Positions 7,368 to 16,123 are shown, numbered from the stretch's first letter. The stretch: DNA of 33,504 nt from Betaproteobacteria bacterium UBA5216 (GCA_002412495.1 DHVE01000119.1:12524-46027); one strand, 5' to 3'. Program-made: numbers and translations. The notes: generated by a model from the sequence alone, not told the origin.

Positions 7368-9692
7368 TTATTTATGCAAGGGTGGGAACGCCGGCGGTGG
7401 CACGCGCCGCAGCGAAGCAGCCTCGTACGCCGCGGCCACGTTGAGTGAAATATCCTCCTTGCCCGGCTCCACACGGAACACCAGCGAGAACGGCAATCCC
7501 GGCGCAGACAGCTGTGTGGGCGTGTCTGAATGCGCCATCTCGTAACGCTTGCCGTCGGCGGAGAGTTTGTACACCGGATCATAGGCAGTGGAGACATACC
7601 CCGCCGGAATCAGAATTTCCGTCAACCCTGCGTTCGGCCCGTAATACGTCTCGGGCCGCGTATTGCCGGGATACCCAGGCTGATGCGCGCCGCCGATGAT
7701 CGCCGGCGGAAACACGGTATGCACGCGCACCAGGCAATCGAGATTGTTTTCGTGGATCACCAACATGTCCACGCGGCGCAGCAGCTCGCGCAGCATGATG
7801 CGCTCGTCCACGCCCTGCCGCCCGCCCAATGGGTTGCGCGGGTCGGTGACTTCTTCCCAGTTTTTGAACGCCGCGCGACCGTCGTCGCCCCAGAATTTCG
7901 AGCGCGCATTGAGCTTGGCGAAATCATCCAGCGTTTCGCTGAACCCGCGCGCCTGCCAGTCGGCGGCGCGGCGCTTCAAATACTGCGGAATATGAAACCG
8001 GAAACTGTTGGCGAGGATTTGATCCTGTACCGTGCCTATATCGAAATTCACCGGCGGCTCGATACGGCCATCGGCGAGCTCAACCAAATAGTCGATGGGC
8101 TTCATGGTGCCCGAGCCAAACACCTTGCCCGGCGCAAACTCGGTGGGCGTGATGGCGGCAGCGAACTCCTTGAACACCGGCTGCCCATCCTTGCCGATGC
8201 GGAACAAAATATCCGGCATGAACACCGGCACCAGCCGTGCCAGCGCCGTACGGAAATCGACTTTCATCAACTCAATGTCCGGATCGCGCGTCCAATGGCG
8301 ATGCGACGATTCCACCAGCGTCGCGCCAAGCTTTTCACCGAGGATGGTTTTGATTTCTCGCGCGGCGGCGGTGGCGATGGGCTCCTCGGATTTATTACCC
8401 GGCGGAAACGCCATCGATTCGCGAATAACGCCCAGCCGCATCCCTTTCAATGTGACGGCCGCTTGCGCATGCGTGACATAAGGCATGCTCAACACCGACG
8501 AACGCGGCACCGTGGTGTAAACATCGCGCGGATCGTAGTAGCCGCTGCCCGGCATTCGTTCATAATCTTTCAGCGCATCCAGCACCTTGGCGCAATCAAC
8601 AATTTTTCGGCAATGAATGCCGGAGCGGTCGCAATAAATGTCCGCTCCGATGGCGCCGCCGTCAAAACCCAGCATCGCCTTGTGCGGCAGTATCAGCGCC
8701 ACCGAATTGTGATTCGATGGCCCGCGGCACGAGGCACGCGTTTCCTCACCGAGACTCGCCATCACCATATTGGTGCTGACCGACAAGGCCGACCCGGAGC
8801 TCGACCCCAGCGACGCGGCGCGTGTGGTGTCATACGGATTCGACGGATTGCCGCCCCATGTGGCACGCTGATAACCAAGCGTCGACGGCAGCACCTTGTC
8901 TGGCTTATTGCGTCCACCGGGGTCGCCGGCGCGACCGTTGTATTCGGTGTTCACCGCCTTGGCAAAAATGATCGCGCCTTTTTTGCGCAACTGATCGACA
9001 AGGATGTGATCGCGCGCGGGGAAATCAATGTCGTACGCCGCATCGCCGCCACAGGTGGAACGCATGTCCTTGGTGTCGAACGCATCCTTGAACGAAAACA
9101 CCACGCCATACATGGGCATTTTTGCGAGATCGGGATTTTTCCCAAACTGCGCGTCGAGTTCCGCGGCGCGCTCCAGCGCATCCGGCTGTTGGCGAAATTC
9201 ATCACACACCGGCGGCGCGCCCTTGGGCAAGGGGCCGAGCGACGGATGGCGATCAAAATCGCCCTTGCACGTTACCGATCGTTCGCCGCGTATGTTCAAA
9301 GTGGCGAGCGCATTCACCTGCCCTGCGTTGGGAATACCGGCGATCATGCCGAATTGCTGCTGCACTGACGGATCGGACGCAGTGGCTTCCATGCGCCCGA
9401 ATTCCAGCGGCGGGCCTTGATATTTGTCGAGATCAGGCAGGAAGGTCGATGCCTTCAACGTCTGCGTGGGAAATTTCAGGGGTGCGCCGCCGCGCACCGT
9501 GCCGGTGGCGGGTGCCACCGGCGCGCCATCCTGCGTAACCAGCATGCTCGACACCCCGTTATAGGCGCGCACGCGGGCGATGTAGCGCTGCACGACCTCA
9601 ACGCAAGTGATCTGCCCGCGCTGAATCGCGGCATGCAACTCACCGATGGTGGCTTCTTCGAGCTGAAAGCCCGTAGCCGGTGACGCGCTCAT
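7368..9692 (-). CDS. amidase-signature family protein, unusually long
   Basis: The protein belongs to the amidase-signature family (GatA/FAAH-like), which hydrolyses amides with a Ser-cisSer-Lys triad. The triad is visible: K202 in VVFSFKDAF, a serine in LGSSSGSAL (297-299) and S321 in EETRASCRGPS. At 774 residues it is much longer than the usual 450-550. About 120 extra residues lie before the catalytic lysine (roughly 60-190) and the C-terminal part is also enlarged. No signal peptide is seen. It is the last gene of the operon headed by acyl-CoA dehydrogenase. Its ATG overlaps the stop of the cupin gene (ATGA), so translation is coupled. Substrate unknown; a carboxamide feeding the CoA-transferase is inference. 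Confidence 0.88.
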   Translation of the reverse strand: MSASPATGFQLEEATIGELHAAIQRGQITCVEVVQRYIARVRAYNGVSSMLVTQDGAPVAPATGTVRGGAPLKFPTQTLKASTFLPDLDKYQGPPLEFGRMEATASDPSVQQQFGMIAGIPNAGQVNALATLNIRGERSVTCKGDFDRHPSLGPLPKGAPPVCDEFRQQPDALERAAELDAQFGKNPDLAKMPMYGVVFSFKDAFDTKDMRSTCGGDAAYDIDFPARDHILVDQLRKKGAIIFAKAVNTEYNGRAGDPGGRNKPDKVLPSTLGYQRATWGGNPSNPYDTTRAASLGSSSGSALSVSTNMVMASLGEETRASCRGPSNHNSVALILPHKAMLGFDGGAIGADIYCDRSGIHCRKIVDCAKVLDALKDYERMPGSGYYDPRDVYTTVPRSSVLSMPYVTHAQAAVTLKGMRLGVIRESMAFPPGNKSEEPIATAAAREIKTILGEKLGATLVESSHRHWTRDPDIELMKVDFRTALARLVPVFMPDILFRIGKDGQPVFKEFAAAITPTEFAPGKVFGSGTMKPIDYLVELADGRIEPPVNFDIGTVQDQILANSFRFHIPQYLKRRAADWQARGFSETLDDFAKLNARSKFWGDDGRAAFKNWEEVTDPRNPLGGRQGVDERIMLRELLRRVDMLVIHENNLDCLVRVHTVFPPAIIGGAHQPGYPGNTRPETYYGPNAGLTEILIPAGYVSTAYDPVYKLSADGKRYEMAHSDTPTQLSAPGLPFSLVFRVEPGKEDISLNVAAAYEAASLRRVPPPAFPPLHK

Positions 9693-10246
9693 GGCGCTGG
9701 CGCGCTCGCGGCCTTTGACGCCGCCTGCGCGAATTTTTCATACAGCGTCCAGTCGAGCGCGTGCTCTTCCATCGTTTCCGGATTCCACATCTGGCGCGGC
9801 AGATTGAGTACGTCGCCGCCGTACACATGCAAACCGATGGCGGGCACGTTGCCAATGCACTCAGCCACATGGGCAGTCTCGGCCAGCATGGGCAACACCG
9901 AGCCCGGCTTCAGCGTCATTTCGCCGGCCTTGCGCAGCCGGCCGTTTTCGCGGCGATACAAGGTATTTTTTTCTTCGCCGGACAACAGCAAAATTTGCGC
10001 CCATGCGCCATGCGTGTGCGGCGGCGTGCGGCGTCCGTTGGGGAAACATACCTTGAGCAACGTAATGGTGGGCGAGCGGTAAAACACCTGCCGCGCATTG
10101 CCGCCCGTGCCCGAAATATAACGCAACGCCTGCTCAATGGCGCCGACGTCGCCGCGCAGTGCATCGAGTTCCGCGCGCGCCGCCGTCATGGCGGCGCTGC
10201 TTTCACCGGCCTTGGCGAAACGCGCCACGAGTTCGTGAACTTTCAT
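9689..10246 (-). CDS. cupin, cysteine dioxygenase-like protein
   Basis: The 185-residue protein has a cupin/cysteine-dioxygenase-like beta-barrel. Metal-ligand candidates are H77 and H79 in PPHTHGAW and H126 in ETAHVAEC. The downstream LHVYGGD (139-145) is a landmark of the cysteine-dioxygenase-like group, whose members use Fe(II) to oxidise thiols or similar compounds. The start at 10246 is chosen for a strong AAGGAGAGGAG upstream. A longer frame to 10318 lacks one. It lies between a class III CoA-transferase gene and the amidase gene, overlapping the latter by 4 bases. The substrate cannot be predicted. Confidence 0.8.
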   Translation of the reverse strand: MKVHELVARFAKAGESSAAMTAARAELDALRGDVGAIEQALRYISGTGGNARQVFYRSPTITLLKVCFPNGRRTPPHTHGAWAQILLLSGEEKNTLYRRENGRLRKAGEMTLKPGSVLPMLAETAHVAECIGNVPAIGLHVYGGDVLNLPRQMWNPETMEEHALDWTLYEKFAQAASKAASAPAP

Positions 10247-10294
10247 GTTGTCTCCTCTCCTTTTAATTGGGACGTATGCACGGCAACCACACAA

Positions 10295-10312
10295 GGCGGG
10301 ACGGCTCCCGCC
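10295..10312. repeat. small hairpin repeat between CoA-transferase and cupin genes
   Basis: This is the same 7-bp stem (GGCGGGA / TCCCGCC) as at 5017-5034, with loop CGGC. It starts 6 bases past the stop of the CoA-transferase gene and precedes the cupin ribosome-binding site, so it may mark differential mRNA stability inside the operon. Confidence 0.5.
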
Positions 10313-10318
10313 CCACAA

Positions 10319-11497
10319 TTACACCACGCCGCCGGCCCGCAACCCCGCAATTTCGGCTTCGCCATACCCGATCTCACGCAAAATGGCGTCGGTATGTTGC
10401 CCCACCGACGGCACGGCATCCATGCGCACTTCGTAGGCCGGATTGGTTACCGGCGGCAACAGCGCGGCGATGCGCCCGGCGGGCGTATCCACCTCGCGCC
10501 AGCGGTTGCGCGCCTTGAGTTGCGGGTGATCCCACACCTCCACCGGCGTGTTCATGCGCGCGTTCGCGATCCCCGCTTCGTCGAGCTTGGCGACGACTTG
10601 CTCGGCGGTCATCTTGGCAAAGATGCCGGTGATCAGCGCAATCAACTCGGCGCGCGCGGCGTTACGTTTGGTGTTGTTGTCGTAACGCGGATCGGTTGCA
10701 AGCTCCGGCTGGCCCAGTACCTTGTCGCAGAACTTCGCCCATTCGCGTTCGTTTTGAATACCGAGCATCACGTCCTTGCCGTCGCCCGCGGTGAAACGGC
10801 CGTACGGCACGATGATAGCGTGATCGGGGCCGGCGCGCTGCATCGGCTTGCCGCCGAAATGTTCGTACATCAGCGGATGATTCATCCATTCAACCATCGC
10901 CTCGAACATGGTGACTTCGATGCGCGACCCTTTGCCGGTGCGCTCGCGCTGATACAACGCGGACAGTATGCCCGAGTAGGCGTGCAGGCCCGTGCCGATA
11001 TCGGTCAGCGACACACCCACTTTCGCCGGCGATTCTTTTGTGCCCGTCACCGCCAGGATACCCGCTTCGCTTTGGATCAACAGATCGTAGGCTTTTTTTT
11101 GCGCATACGGGCCGCTGTCACCGTAACCGGAAATGTCACACACGATGAGTCGCGGATGCTTCGCCATCAACTCATCCGCGCCCAGGCCAAGACGCTTGGC
11201 GGCGCCCGGCGCGAGGTTCTGTATGAACACATCCGCCTTGGCGATCAGCTTTGCAAGTATTTGTTTGGATTGATTTTTTTTGACATCGAGCGAAAGGCTT
11301 TCCTTAGAACGATTGAGCCACAGGAAATACCCCGACTGCCCCAGCACAGCCTGGTCATAGCTGCGCGCGAAGTCGCCCGCGCCGGGACGCTCGATCTTGA
11401 TGACGCGTGCGCCCTGCTCCGCGAGCTGACGCGCGGCGAAGGGCGCGGCTACCGCCTGCTCCAATGTAACGACGGTAATACCTTCCAGCGGCAACAT
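10319..11497 (-). CDS. class III (CaiB/BaiF) CoA-transferase
   Basis: The 392-residue protein is a family III CoA-transferase, moving CoA between carboxylic acids in the cytoplasm. Visible features are the N-terminal LEQAVAAPFAARQLAEQGARVIKIERP (12-38, Rossmann part), NRSKESLSLD (62-71), and DISGYGDSGP (121-130) followed by AYD, whose D138 is the presumed catalytic aspartate forming the acyl anhydride. It follows the acyl-CoA dehydrogenase gene with stop and start overlapping by one base (TGATG). The pair suggests that an acid is activated by CoA transfer and then desaturated. The natural acid is not known. Confidence 0.92.
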   Translation of the reverse strand: MLPLEGITVVTLEQAVAAPFAARQLAEQGARVIKIERPGAGDFARSYDQAVLGQSGYFLWLNRSKESLSLDVKKNQSKQILAKLIAKADVFIQNLAPGAAKRLGLGADELMAKHPRLIVCDISGYGDSGPYAQKKAYDLLIQSEAGILAVTGTKESPAKVGVSLTDIGTGLHAYSGILSALYQRERTGKGSRIEVTMFEAMVEWMNHPLMYEHFGGKPMQRAGPDHAIIVPYGRFTAGDGKDVMLGIQNEREWAKFCDKVLGQPELATDPRYDNNTKRNAARAELIALITGIFAKMTAEQVVAKLDEAGIANARMNTPVEVWDHPQLKARNRWREVDTPAGRIAALLPPVTNPAYEVRMDAVPSVGQHTDAILREIGYGEAEIAGLRAGGVV

Positions 11498-12669
11498 CAG
11501 AAAGACCGCGGCATGCCCAGCACATGCGCGCCGATGTAGGAAAGGATGAGATTGGTCGAAATCGGCGCCACCTGAAACAGCCGCGTTTCGCGAAACTTGC
11601 GCTCCACGTCGTACTCAGCCGCGAAGCCGTAGCCGCCGTGCGTTTGCAGGCAGGTGTTCGCCGCTTGCCATGAGGCCTCCGCGCCCAGCATCAGCGCCAT
11701 ATTGGCGGCAGCGCCGCAGTCCTGATGCTCGTCGAACAACCCCGCCGCCTTGTAGCGCATGAGGTTGGCCGCTTCCACGCCCGCGTGGGCCTTGGCAATC
11801 GGGAACTGGATGCCCTGATTCGCGCCGATGGGTTTGCCGAATACCACGCGCTCGTTGGCGTATTTCACCGCGCGGTCGATAAACCAGTAGCCGTCGCCGA
11901 TGCACTCGGCGGCGATCAAAATACGCTCGGCGTTCAGGCCGTCAAGAATGTGTTTGAAGCCCTTGCCTTCTTCGCCGAGCAGATTTTCGGCGGGGATTTC
12001 AAGGTTGTCGAAAAACAGTTGATTGGTATCCTGGTTCACCATGTTGCGGATCGGGTTGATGGTGAGTCCCTTGCTCTTCAGTGCCTCGCGCACATCCACA
12101 AGAAAGATCGACATGCCATGTGATTTCGCCTTCACTTCGTCAAGCGGCGTGGTACGTGCCAGCAGGATCATCAGGTCGGTGTGGTTCATCCGCGAGATGT
12201 AGACCTTTTGCCCGTTTACCACGTAGCGGTCGCCTTTTTTCACTGCGATGGTTTTGAGCTTGGTGGTGTCGGTGCCGGTGGTGGGCTCGGTTACGCCCAT
12301 CGATTGAAGCCGTAGTTCGCCGCTGGCGATCTTGGGCAGGTATTTCTTTTTCTGTTCTTCGGAGCCGTGGCGCAGCAGCGTGCCCATGTTGTACATCTGG
12401 CCGTGACAGAAGCCCGCATTGCCGCCGCTGCGGTTGATCTCTTCCATGACCACGCTTGCCGCCGTGAGCGAGAGGCCCGAGCCGCCGTATTGTTCCGGTA
12501 TCAGCGCGGCGAGCCAGCCCGCCTTGGTAAGCGCGTTGACGAATTCGTCAGGGTATTTGTGTTCGGCGTCGATTTTCTGGAAATACGCGCTGCCAAATTC
12601 CGCGCACAGGGCGCGCACACCCTCGCGAATGTCCGCGTGGGATTCGTGATCGGAAATGCCTTTGAGCAT
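11497..12669 (-). CDS. acyl-CoA dehydrogenase
   Basis: The 390-residue flavoenzyme of the acyl-CoA dehydrogenase family oxidises acyl-CoA to enoyl-CoA, passing electrons to ETF. It shows the three-part family plan: helical N-terminus, the flavin-contacting MGVTEPTTGTDTTKLKT (124-140) and the C-terminal helical domain with QTHGGYGFAAEYDVER. The usual YEGT glutamate near the C-terminus is replaced here by VAPIST. A glutamate at E248 (GLNAERILIA) occupies the place used as base in isovaleryl-CoA dehydrogenase, so the enzyme is probably still active. It is the first gene of a four-gene operon, with an extended -10 promoter 43 bases upstream and a divergent Bug gene. Confidence 0.92.
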   Translation of the reverse strand: MLKGISDHESHADIREGVRALCAEFGSAYFQKIDAEHKYPDEFVNALTKAGWLAALIPEQYGGSGLSLTAASVVMEEINRSGGNAGFCHGQMYNMGTLLRHGSEEQKKKYLPKIASGELRLQSMGVTEPTTGTDTTKLKTIAVKKGDRYVVNGQKVYISRMNHTDLMILLARTTPLDEVKAKSHGMSIFLVDVREALKSKGLTINPIRNMVNQDTNQLFFDNLEIPAENLLGEEGKGFKHILDGLNAERILIAAECIGDGYWFIDRAVKYANERVVFGKPIGANQGIQFPIAKAHAGVEAANLMRYKAAGLFDEHQDCGAAANMALMLGAEASWQAANTCLQTHGGYGFAAEYDVERKFRETRLFQVAPISTNLILSYIGAHVLGMPRSF

Positions 12670-12711
12670 GATGAAGACCCGGTTGACGGAATATCAATGA
12701 TAAGAACGCAA

Positions 12712-12720
12712 ATTATAACA
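12712..12720 (-). promoter_or_regulatory. extended -10 promoter for the acyl-CoA dehydrogenase operon
   Basis: On the minus strand the sequence reads TGTTATAAT, a full TATAAT with an upstream TG, 43 bases before the acyl-CoA dehydrogenase ATG. I find no convincing -35 at 16-18 bases, which is consistent with an extended -10 promoter. Confidence 0.5.
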
Positions 12721-12804
12721 AGCGCCCTGCCGCGACGTTCGCAACTTGCAACCGCCTGTGGCAACCCGCATCGGCGCGGAGTAAAGTGCTCGAAGGAGGA
12801 ACTC

Positions 12805-13773
12805 ATGTTCAATGCACTGCGCCTGGCAAGCATTGCCGCCTGTGGAATGTCAATCCACACCGCGCACGCCCAGACCGCTTACCCCAGCCGCCCGGTGCGC
12901 CTGGTGGTGCCTTTCGCGGCGGGCGGCACCAATGACATTCTCGGCCGGCTGGTGGCGGAGAAGTTTTCCGAGAAACTGGGGCAACCGTTTGTGGCCGACA
13001 ATCGCGCGGGGGCCAACACGGTGGTCGGCTCCGAAATCGTCGCGCGCGCCGCGCCCGATGGCCACACGCTGCTGATCGTGTCCGCCAGCATTGCGGTCAA
13101 TCCGAGTCTGGTCAGCAAATTGCCCTACAACACCGAACGCGATTTTGCGCCGGTGGGGCTGGTCGCCGGCGGGCCGTATTTGATGGTGATACACCCCGCG
13201 GTGCCCGCCAAATCCGTGACCGAATTTATTGCCTGGGCGAAGTCGCAGCAAGGCAAGGTGAACTACGCCTCCACCGGTACCGGCGGCCCGCCGCATCTCG
13301 CGGCGGAGTTGCTCAAGATCACCGCCGGCATCGACATGCAGCACATTCCGTACAAGGGCGGCGGCGCGGTGTTGCCCGATCTGATCGCGGGCCGTGTGTC
13401 GATGTTCTTCGGCTCCATTGCCACGCTGAAGCAACATGTCGATAGCGGACGGCTGCGCGCGGTGGGCATGAGCACCGTCAAGCGTGCCGCCGCCATGCCC
13501 GATGTGCCGACGTTTATCGAATCCGGGCTCGCCGGTTACGAAGTCAACGGCTGGTATGGCCTGCTGACCGTGGGCAAGACGCCGCGCGCCATCCTCGACA
13601 AACTCAATGCAACCTTGATACAGATACTCAATGACGCGGACACCCGTGCGCAGTTTCTGAAAAACGGCCTCGACCCGTCGCCCAACAGCGCGGCGGAGTT
13701 TTCGGCACTGCTGCGTGCGGAAATCGTAAAATGGGCCAAAGTGGTCAAGGCCGCCGGCATCAAGGCCGAGTAA
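12805..13773 (+). CDS. Bug/TctC-family substrate-binding protein
   Basis: The 322-residue periplasmic binding protein has a signal peptide (about 1-22, ending THAHA or HAQ before TAYPSRP). Family motifs are VPFAAGGTND (35-44), DNRAGA (65-70), PDGHTLL and HIPYKGGGAV. The start is set by AAGGAGGA just upstream. The frame stays open far upstream, but that sequence is antisense to the acyl-CoA dehydrogenase gene. The gene is divergent from that operon and is followed after 41 bases by the two-subunit TPP decarboxylase genes, so it may deliver their substrate or a precursor. The ligand loop AAGGTN differs from the PPGG loop of other copies here. Confidence 0.93.
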   Translation: MFNALRLASIAACGMSIHTAHAQTAYPSRPVRLVVPFAAGGTNDILGRLVAEKFSEKLGQPFVADNRAGANTVVGSEIVARAAPDGHTLLIVSASIAVNPSLVSKLPYNTERDFAPVGLVAGGPYLMVIHPAVPAKSVTEFIAWAKSQQGKVNYASTGTGGPPHLAAELLKITAGIDMQHIPYKGGGAVLPDLIAGRVSMFFGSIATLKQHVDSGRLRAVGMSTVKRAAAMPDVPTFIESGLAGYEVNGWYGLLTVGKTPRAILDKLNATLIQILNDADTRAQFLKNGLDPSPNSAAEFSALLRAEIVKWAKVVKAAGIKAE

Positions 13774-13814
13774 CACACCACCAATTCACACGGCACACAG
13801 AGTTCACCGACACC

Positions 13815-14336
13815 ATGTCCACACCGACCTCCTCATGGCCCGAAGCGGTCATGGATACTTTTCGCAGCCAGAAAATCCGGCAAGTGGCGTACGTGCCGGA
13901 CAATGCCGCCAAGCACCTGATTGAACTGGTGCTCGCCGACAAGGACATCGCCGCCGTGCCGCTCACCACCGAAGAAGAAGGCGTTGCCATGGCAGTGGGG
14001 GCCTGTCTCGGCGGCGAACGCATGGCGCTGCTGGTGCAATCCAGCGGCGCCGGCAACTGCATCAACATGCTGGGCATGGTTAACGAGTGCCGCGTGCCGC
14101 TGCTGATGCTGGTCACCATCCGCGGCACCTGGACGGAATTTAATCCGTGGCAAATGCCGATGTCGGAAGCCACCGCCACGGTGCTCGGCGCCATGGGTTG
14201 TGTGGTCAAGCGCGTAGACAAGGCCGAGGAAGTCGGCCCCATCGTTTCGGCTGCGTGCCAGCTCGCCTTCAACACCAACCGTCCCGTCGCCGTGCTGATG
14301 GATCAGCGCTTGGTCGGCACCAAGGAGTTCAAATGA
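13815..14336 (+). CDS. thiamine-diphosphate enzyme alpha subunit (sulfo-/phosphonopyruvate decarboxylase-like)
   Basis: The 173-residue protein matches the separate PYR domain of two-subunit TPP decarboxylases such as sulfopyruvate decarboxylase ComD. The conserved acidic site that activates the TPP ring is within TTEEEGVAMAVGA (51-63, E53-E55), and the family motif VQSSGAGNCINML follows. The start at 13815 is chosen because homology to the family begins shortly after, though the ribosome-binding site is weak. Its last codons contain the ribosome-binding site and ATG of the beta-subunit gene. It needs that subunit for activity. The true substrate (a 2-oxo acid) is not determined. Confidence 0.85.
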   Translation: MSTPTSSWPEAVMDTFRSQKIRQVAYVPDNAAKHLIELVLADKDIAAVPLTTEEEGVAMAVGACLGGERMALLVQSSGAGNCINMLGMVNECRVPLLMLVTIRGTWTEFNPWQMPMSEATATVLGAMGCVVKRVDKAEEVGPIVSAACQLAFNTNRPVAVLMDQRLVGTKEFK

Positions 14337-14923
14337 ACGCGACGCGCAAGCCCACACTCGATCGGCGCGCGGTTGCCGCCGCGATTCTCAAACAGCGCGG
14401 CGACGGGCTGGTGGTCGCCGGTTTAGGCGCTTCGTGCTTTGATGTGATGTCATGTGGTGACACGCCACTGAATTTCTACACGTGGGGCGCCATGGGCGGC
14501 ACGGCGATGATCGGGCTTGGGCTTGCCATCGCGCAACCCAAGCGACGCGTGCTGGTGATCACCGGCGACGGCGACATGCTGATGGCCATGGGCAGCTTTG
14601 CCACCATCGGTGCCAGGCAGCCCGCAAACCTCGCCATCGTGGCCATGGATAACGAGCATTACGGTGAAACCGGCATGCAGCAGGCGCACACACAACTGGG
14701 TACCGAACTCGCGGGCGTTGCGCGCGCGGCGTCGTTTCGCGCAGCCGGCACCATTTACACCGAAGCCGAAGTGCGGGAATGGGTGCCGCGCATACTTCGC
14801 GAACCGGGGCCGGTATTCGCGGACATGAAAGTCAAAACCGATCGCGGGCAATTCATACTGCCGCCACGCGACGGCACGGAACTGAAGCTGCGGTTTCAGC
14901 AGGCACTGCGGGCGAATTCATAA
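14333..14923 (+). CDS. thiamine-diphosphate enzyme beta subunit (sulfo-/phosphonopyruvate decarboxylase-like)
   Basis: The 196-residue protein is the separate PP (TPP-binding) domain that pairs with the preceding alpha subunit. The TPP/Mg motif GDGDMLMAMG begins at 78 and ends with the asparagine of AMDNEHY (N107), as in ComE-type subunits. The start overlaps the alpha stop (ATGA) and is preceded by AAGGAG inside the alpha gene, so the subunits are made by coupled translation. Because the two domains are split, this is closer to sulfopyruvate decarboxylase than to single-chain acetolactate synthase. A Bug gene lies on each side. Confidence 0.87.
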   Translation: MNATRKPTLDRRAVAAAILKQRGDGLVVAGLGASCFDVMSCGDTPLNFYTWGAMGGTAMIGLGLAIAQPKRRVLVITGDGDMLMAMGSFATIGARQPANLAIVAMDNEHYGETGMQQAHTQLGTELAGVARAASFRAAGTIYTEAEVREWVPRILREPGPVFADMKVKTDRGQFILPPRDGTELKLRFQQALRANS

Positions 14924-14956
14924 ATTACCCTTAAAAACAATTAGTTATATACAACT

Positions 14957-15035
14957 GTCGTTCCCGCACGGGCGGGAACCCATAACACAGTGCGACTTGC
15001 GACGGCTTATAGATTCCCGCCTGCGCGGGAGTGAC
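14957..15035. repeat. dRS3-like dispersed repeat, 79 bp, copy 2
   Basis: This 79-base repeat has the same length as copy 1 at 7270-7348 and shares its core CCATAACACAG. Its left arm GTTCCCGCACGGGCGGGAAC has one changed position on each side of the dRS3 form. The right arm, ending GGGAGTGAC, is a near complement of the left. The repeat ends 10 bases before the next Bug ATG. Confidence 0.7.
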
Positions 15036-15045
15036 GGGGGAAGCG

Positions 15046-16011
15046 ATGATGGGAAAGTTGATACTTGTGATTACCACTGCCTTGTTCACTGCAACCATCG
15101 CACAAGCCCAAACCTATCCTGCAAAACCCATCCGCCTGATCGTCCCGTTTCCGCCCGGCGGCCCCGCCGACGCGATTGCGCGGCCGCTCGCACAAAAACT
15201 GTCCGAGTCGCTGGGGCAACCGGTGGTGGTTGAAAACCGTCCCGGCGCCACGGGTACCATCGGCGCAAGTCTGGTCGCCAAATCACCGCCCGATGGCTAC
15301 ACGCTGTTGCTCGGCACCAGCAACGAACTCACCATGAGTCCGGGACTTTACGAAAAGCTGCCCTATCACCCGTCCGAGGATTTCACCCCGCTCACGCCGG
15401 TAATTGTTTTTCCGAACATACTCGTCACGCATCCCACGTTACCGCCCAAAACCGTCGCGGAGTTTGTCACGCTGGCGCGTGCGCGGCCCGGCGCCATCAA
15501 CTTTGCGACCTCCGGCGCGGGCGGCACCAATCACCTGACCGGTGAATTGTTTCGCGCGGTGACGAAAATCAAAATCAATTTCGTGCCCTACAAAGGCGGC
15601 GGCCCGGCGGTGGTGGATCTGATGGGCGGCCACGTCGAAGCCATGTTCGCCACCATGCCGTCGGCCATCACCTTTGTGCAAAACCGCAAACTCAAGGCGC
15701 TGCTGGTCACCGATCAGAAGCGCTGGAAGATCGCGCCCGACGTGCCCAGCGCCAAAGAAGCCGGCATGCCGAGCGTGAACGTGATTACCTGGAACGGCGT
15801 GCTGGGACCGGCAGGTTTGCCTGCCGTAATCCGCACGCGCCTACACACCGAAATCGTCACCGCATCGAACACGCAAGACATGAAAGACCGCATGGCCGCC
15901 CAGGCGGCCGAAGTGGCGACCACGTCGGTGGAAGAATTCGCCGCGACACTCAAGCGCGATTTCGCACAGTGGGTGAAGGTGATCAAGGACGCCGGGATTC
16001 GCCTCAATTAA
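15046..16011 (+). CDS. Bug/TctC-family substrate-binding protein
   Basis: The 321-residue periplasmic binding protein has a signal peptide (1-20, TIAQA before QTYPAKP). Motifs are VPFPPGGPAD (33-42), ENRPGATGTIG, PDGYTLL and VPYKGGGPAV. The start is one of two adjacent ATGs (15046 or 15049), after GGGGGA. A GTG at 15031 in the same frame falls within a dRS3-like repeat and is unlikely. It follows the TPP decarboxylase pair after 122 bases, most of which is the repeat. It may share their substrate, but a separate transcript is possible. Confidence 0.92.
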   Translation: MMGKLILVITTALFTATIAQAQTYPAKPIRLIVPFPPGGPADAIARPLAQKLSESLGQPVVVENRPGATGTIGASLVAKSPPDGYTLLLGTSNELTMSPGLYEKLPYHPSEDFTPLTPVIVFPNILVTHPTLPPKTVAEFVTLARARPGAINFATSGAGGTNHLTGELFRAVTKIKINFVPYKGGGPAVVDLMGGHVEAMFATMPSAITFVQNRKLKALLVTDQKRWKIAPDVPSAKEAGMPSVNVITWNGVLGPAGLPAVIRTRLHTEIVTASNTQDMKDRMAAQAAEVATTSVEEFAATLKRDFAQWVKVIKDAGIRLN

Positions 16012-16029
16012 CGGCGAACACGCCCGCCG

Positions 16030-16045
16030 CCTGACCTGCGTCAGG
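16030..16045. other. 6-bp hairpin between convergent genes
   Basis: CCTGAC-CTGC-GTCAGG can form a hairpin just after the plus-strand Bug gene and before the minus-strand gene that ends at 16124. It might help end transcription, but there is no T-run. Confidence 0.25.
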
Positions 16046-16123
16046 ATCCCTTGCAAAATCACCCGAATCCCGCGCGACCAGGCCAATAGTGGCGCTCAGT
16101 CGCCCTCACCCATCGCCCGCCGA

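Noticed and set aside
7530..9368. 612-codon plus-strand open frame opposite the amidase gene
   Set aside because: It is antisense to a gene with a clear catalytic triad, has the His/Arg-rich composition typical of GC-rich shadow frames and no family motif.
9761..11539. 592-codon plus-strand open frame opposite the cupin and CoA-transferase genes
   Set aside because: It spans two real genes on the other strand and shows only shadow-like composition.
12367..12804. Upstream extension of the Bug gene frame
   Set aside because: It is antisense to acyl-CoA dehydrogenase; the true start has a strong Shine-Dalgarno and signal peptide.
7270..15035. dRS3-like repeats as a CRISPR array
   Set aside because: Copies are far apart, are long inverted hairpins and have no regular spacers or cas genes.
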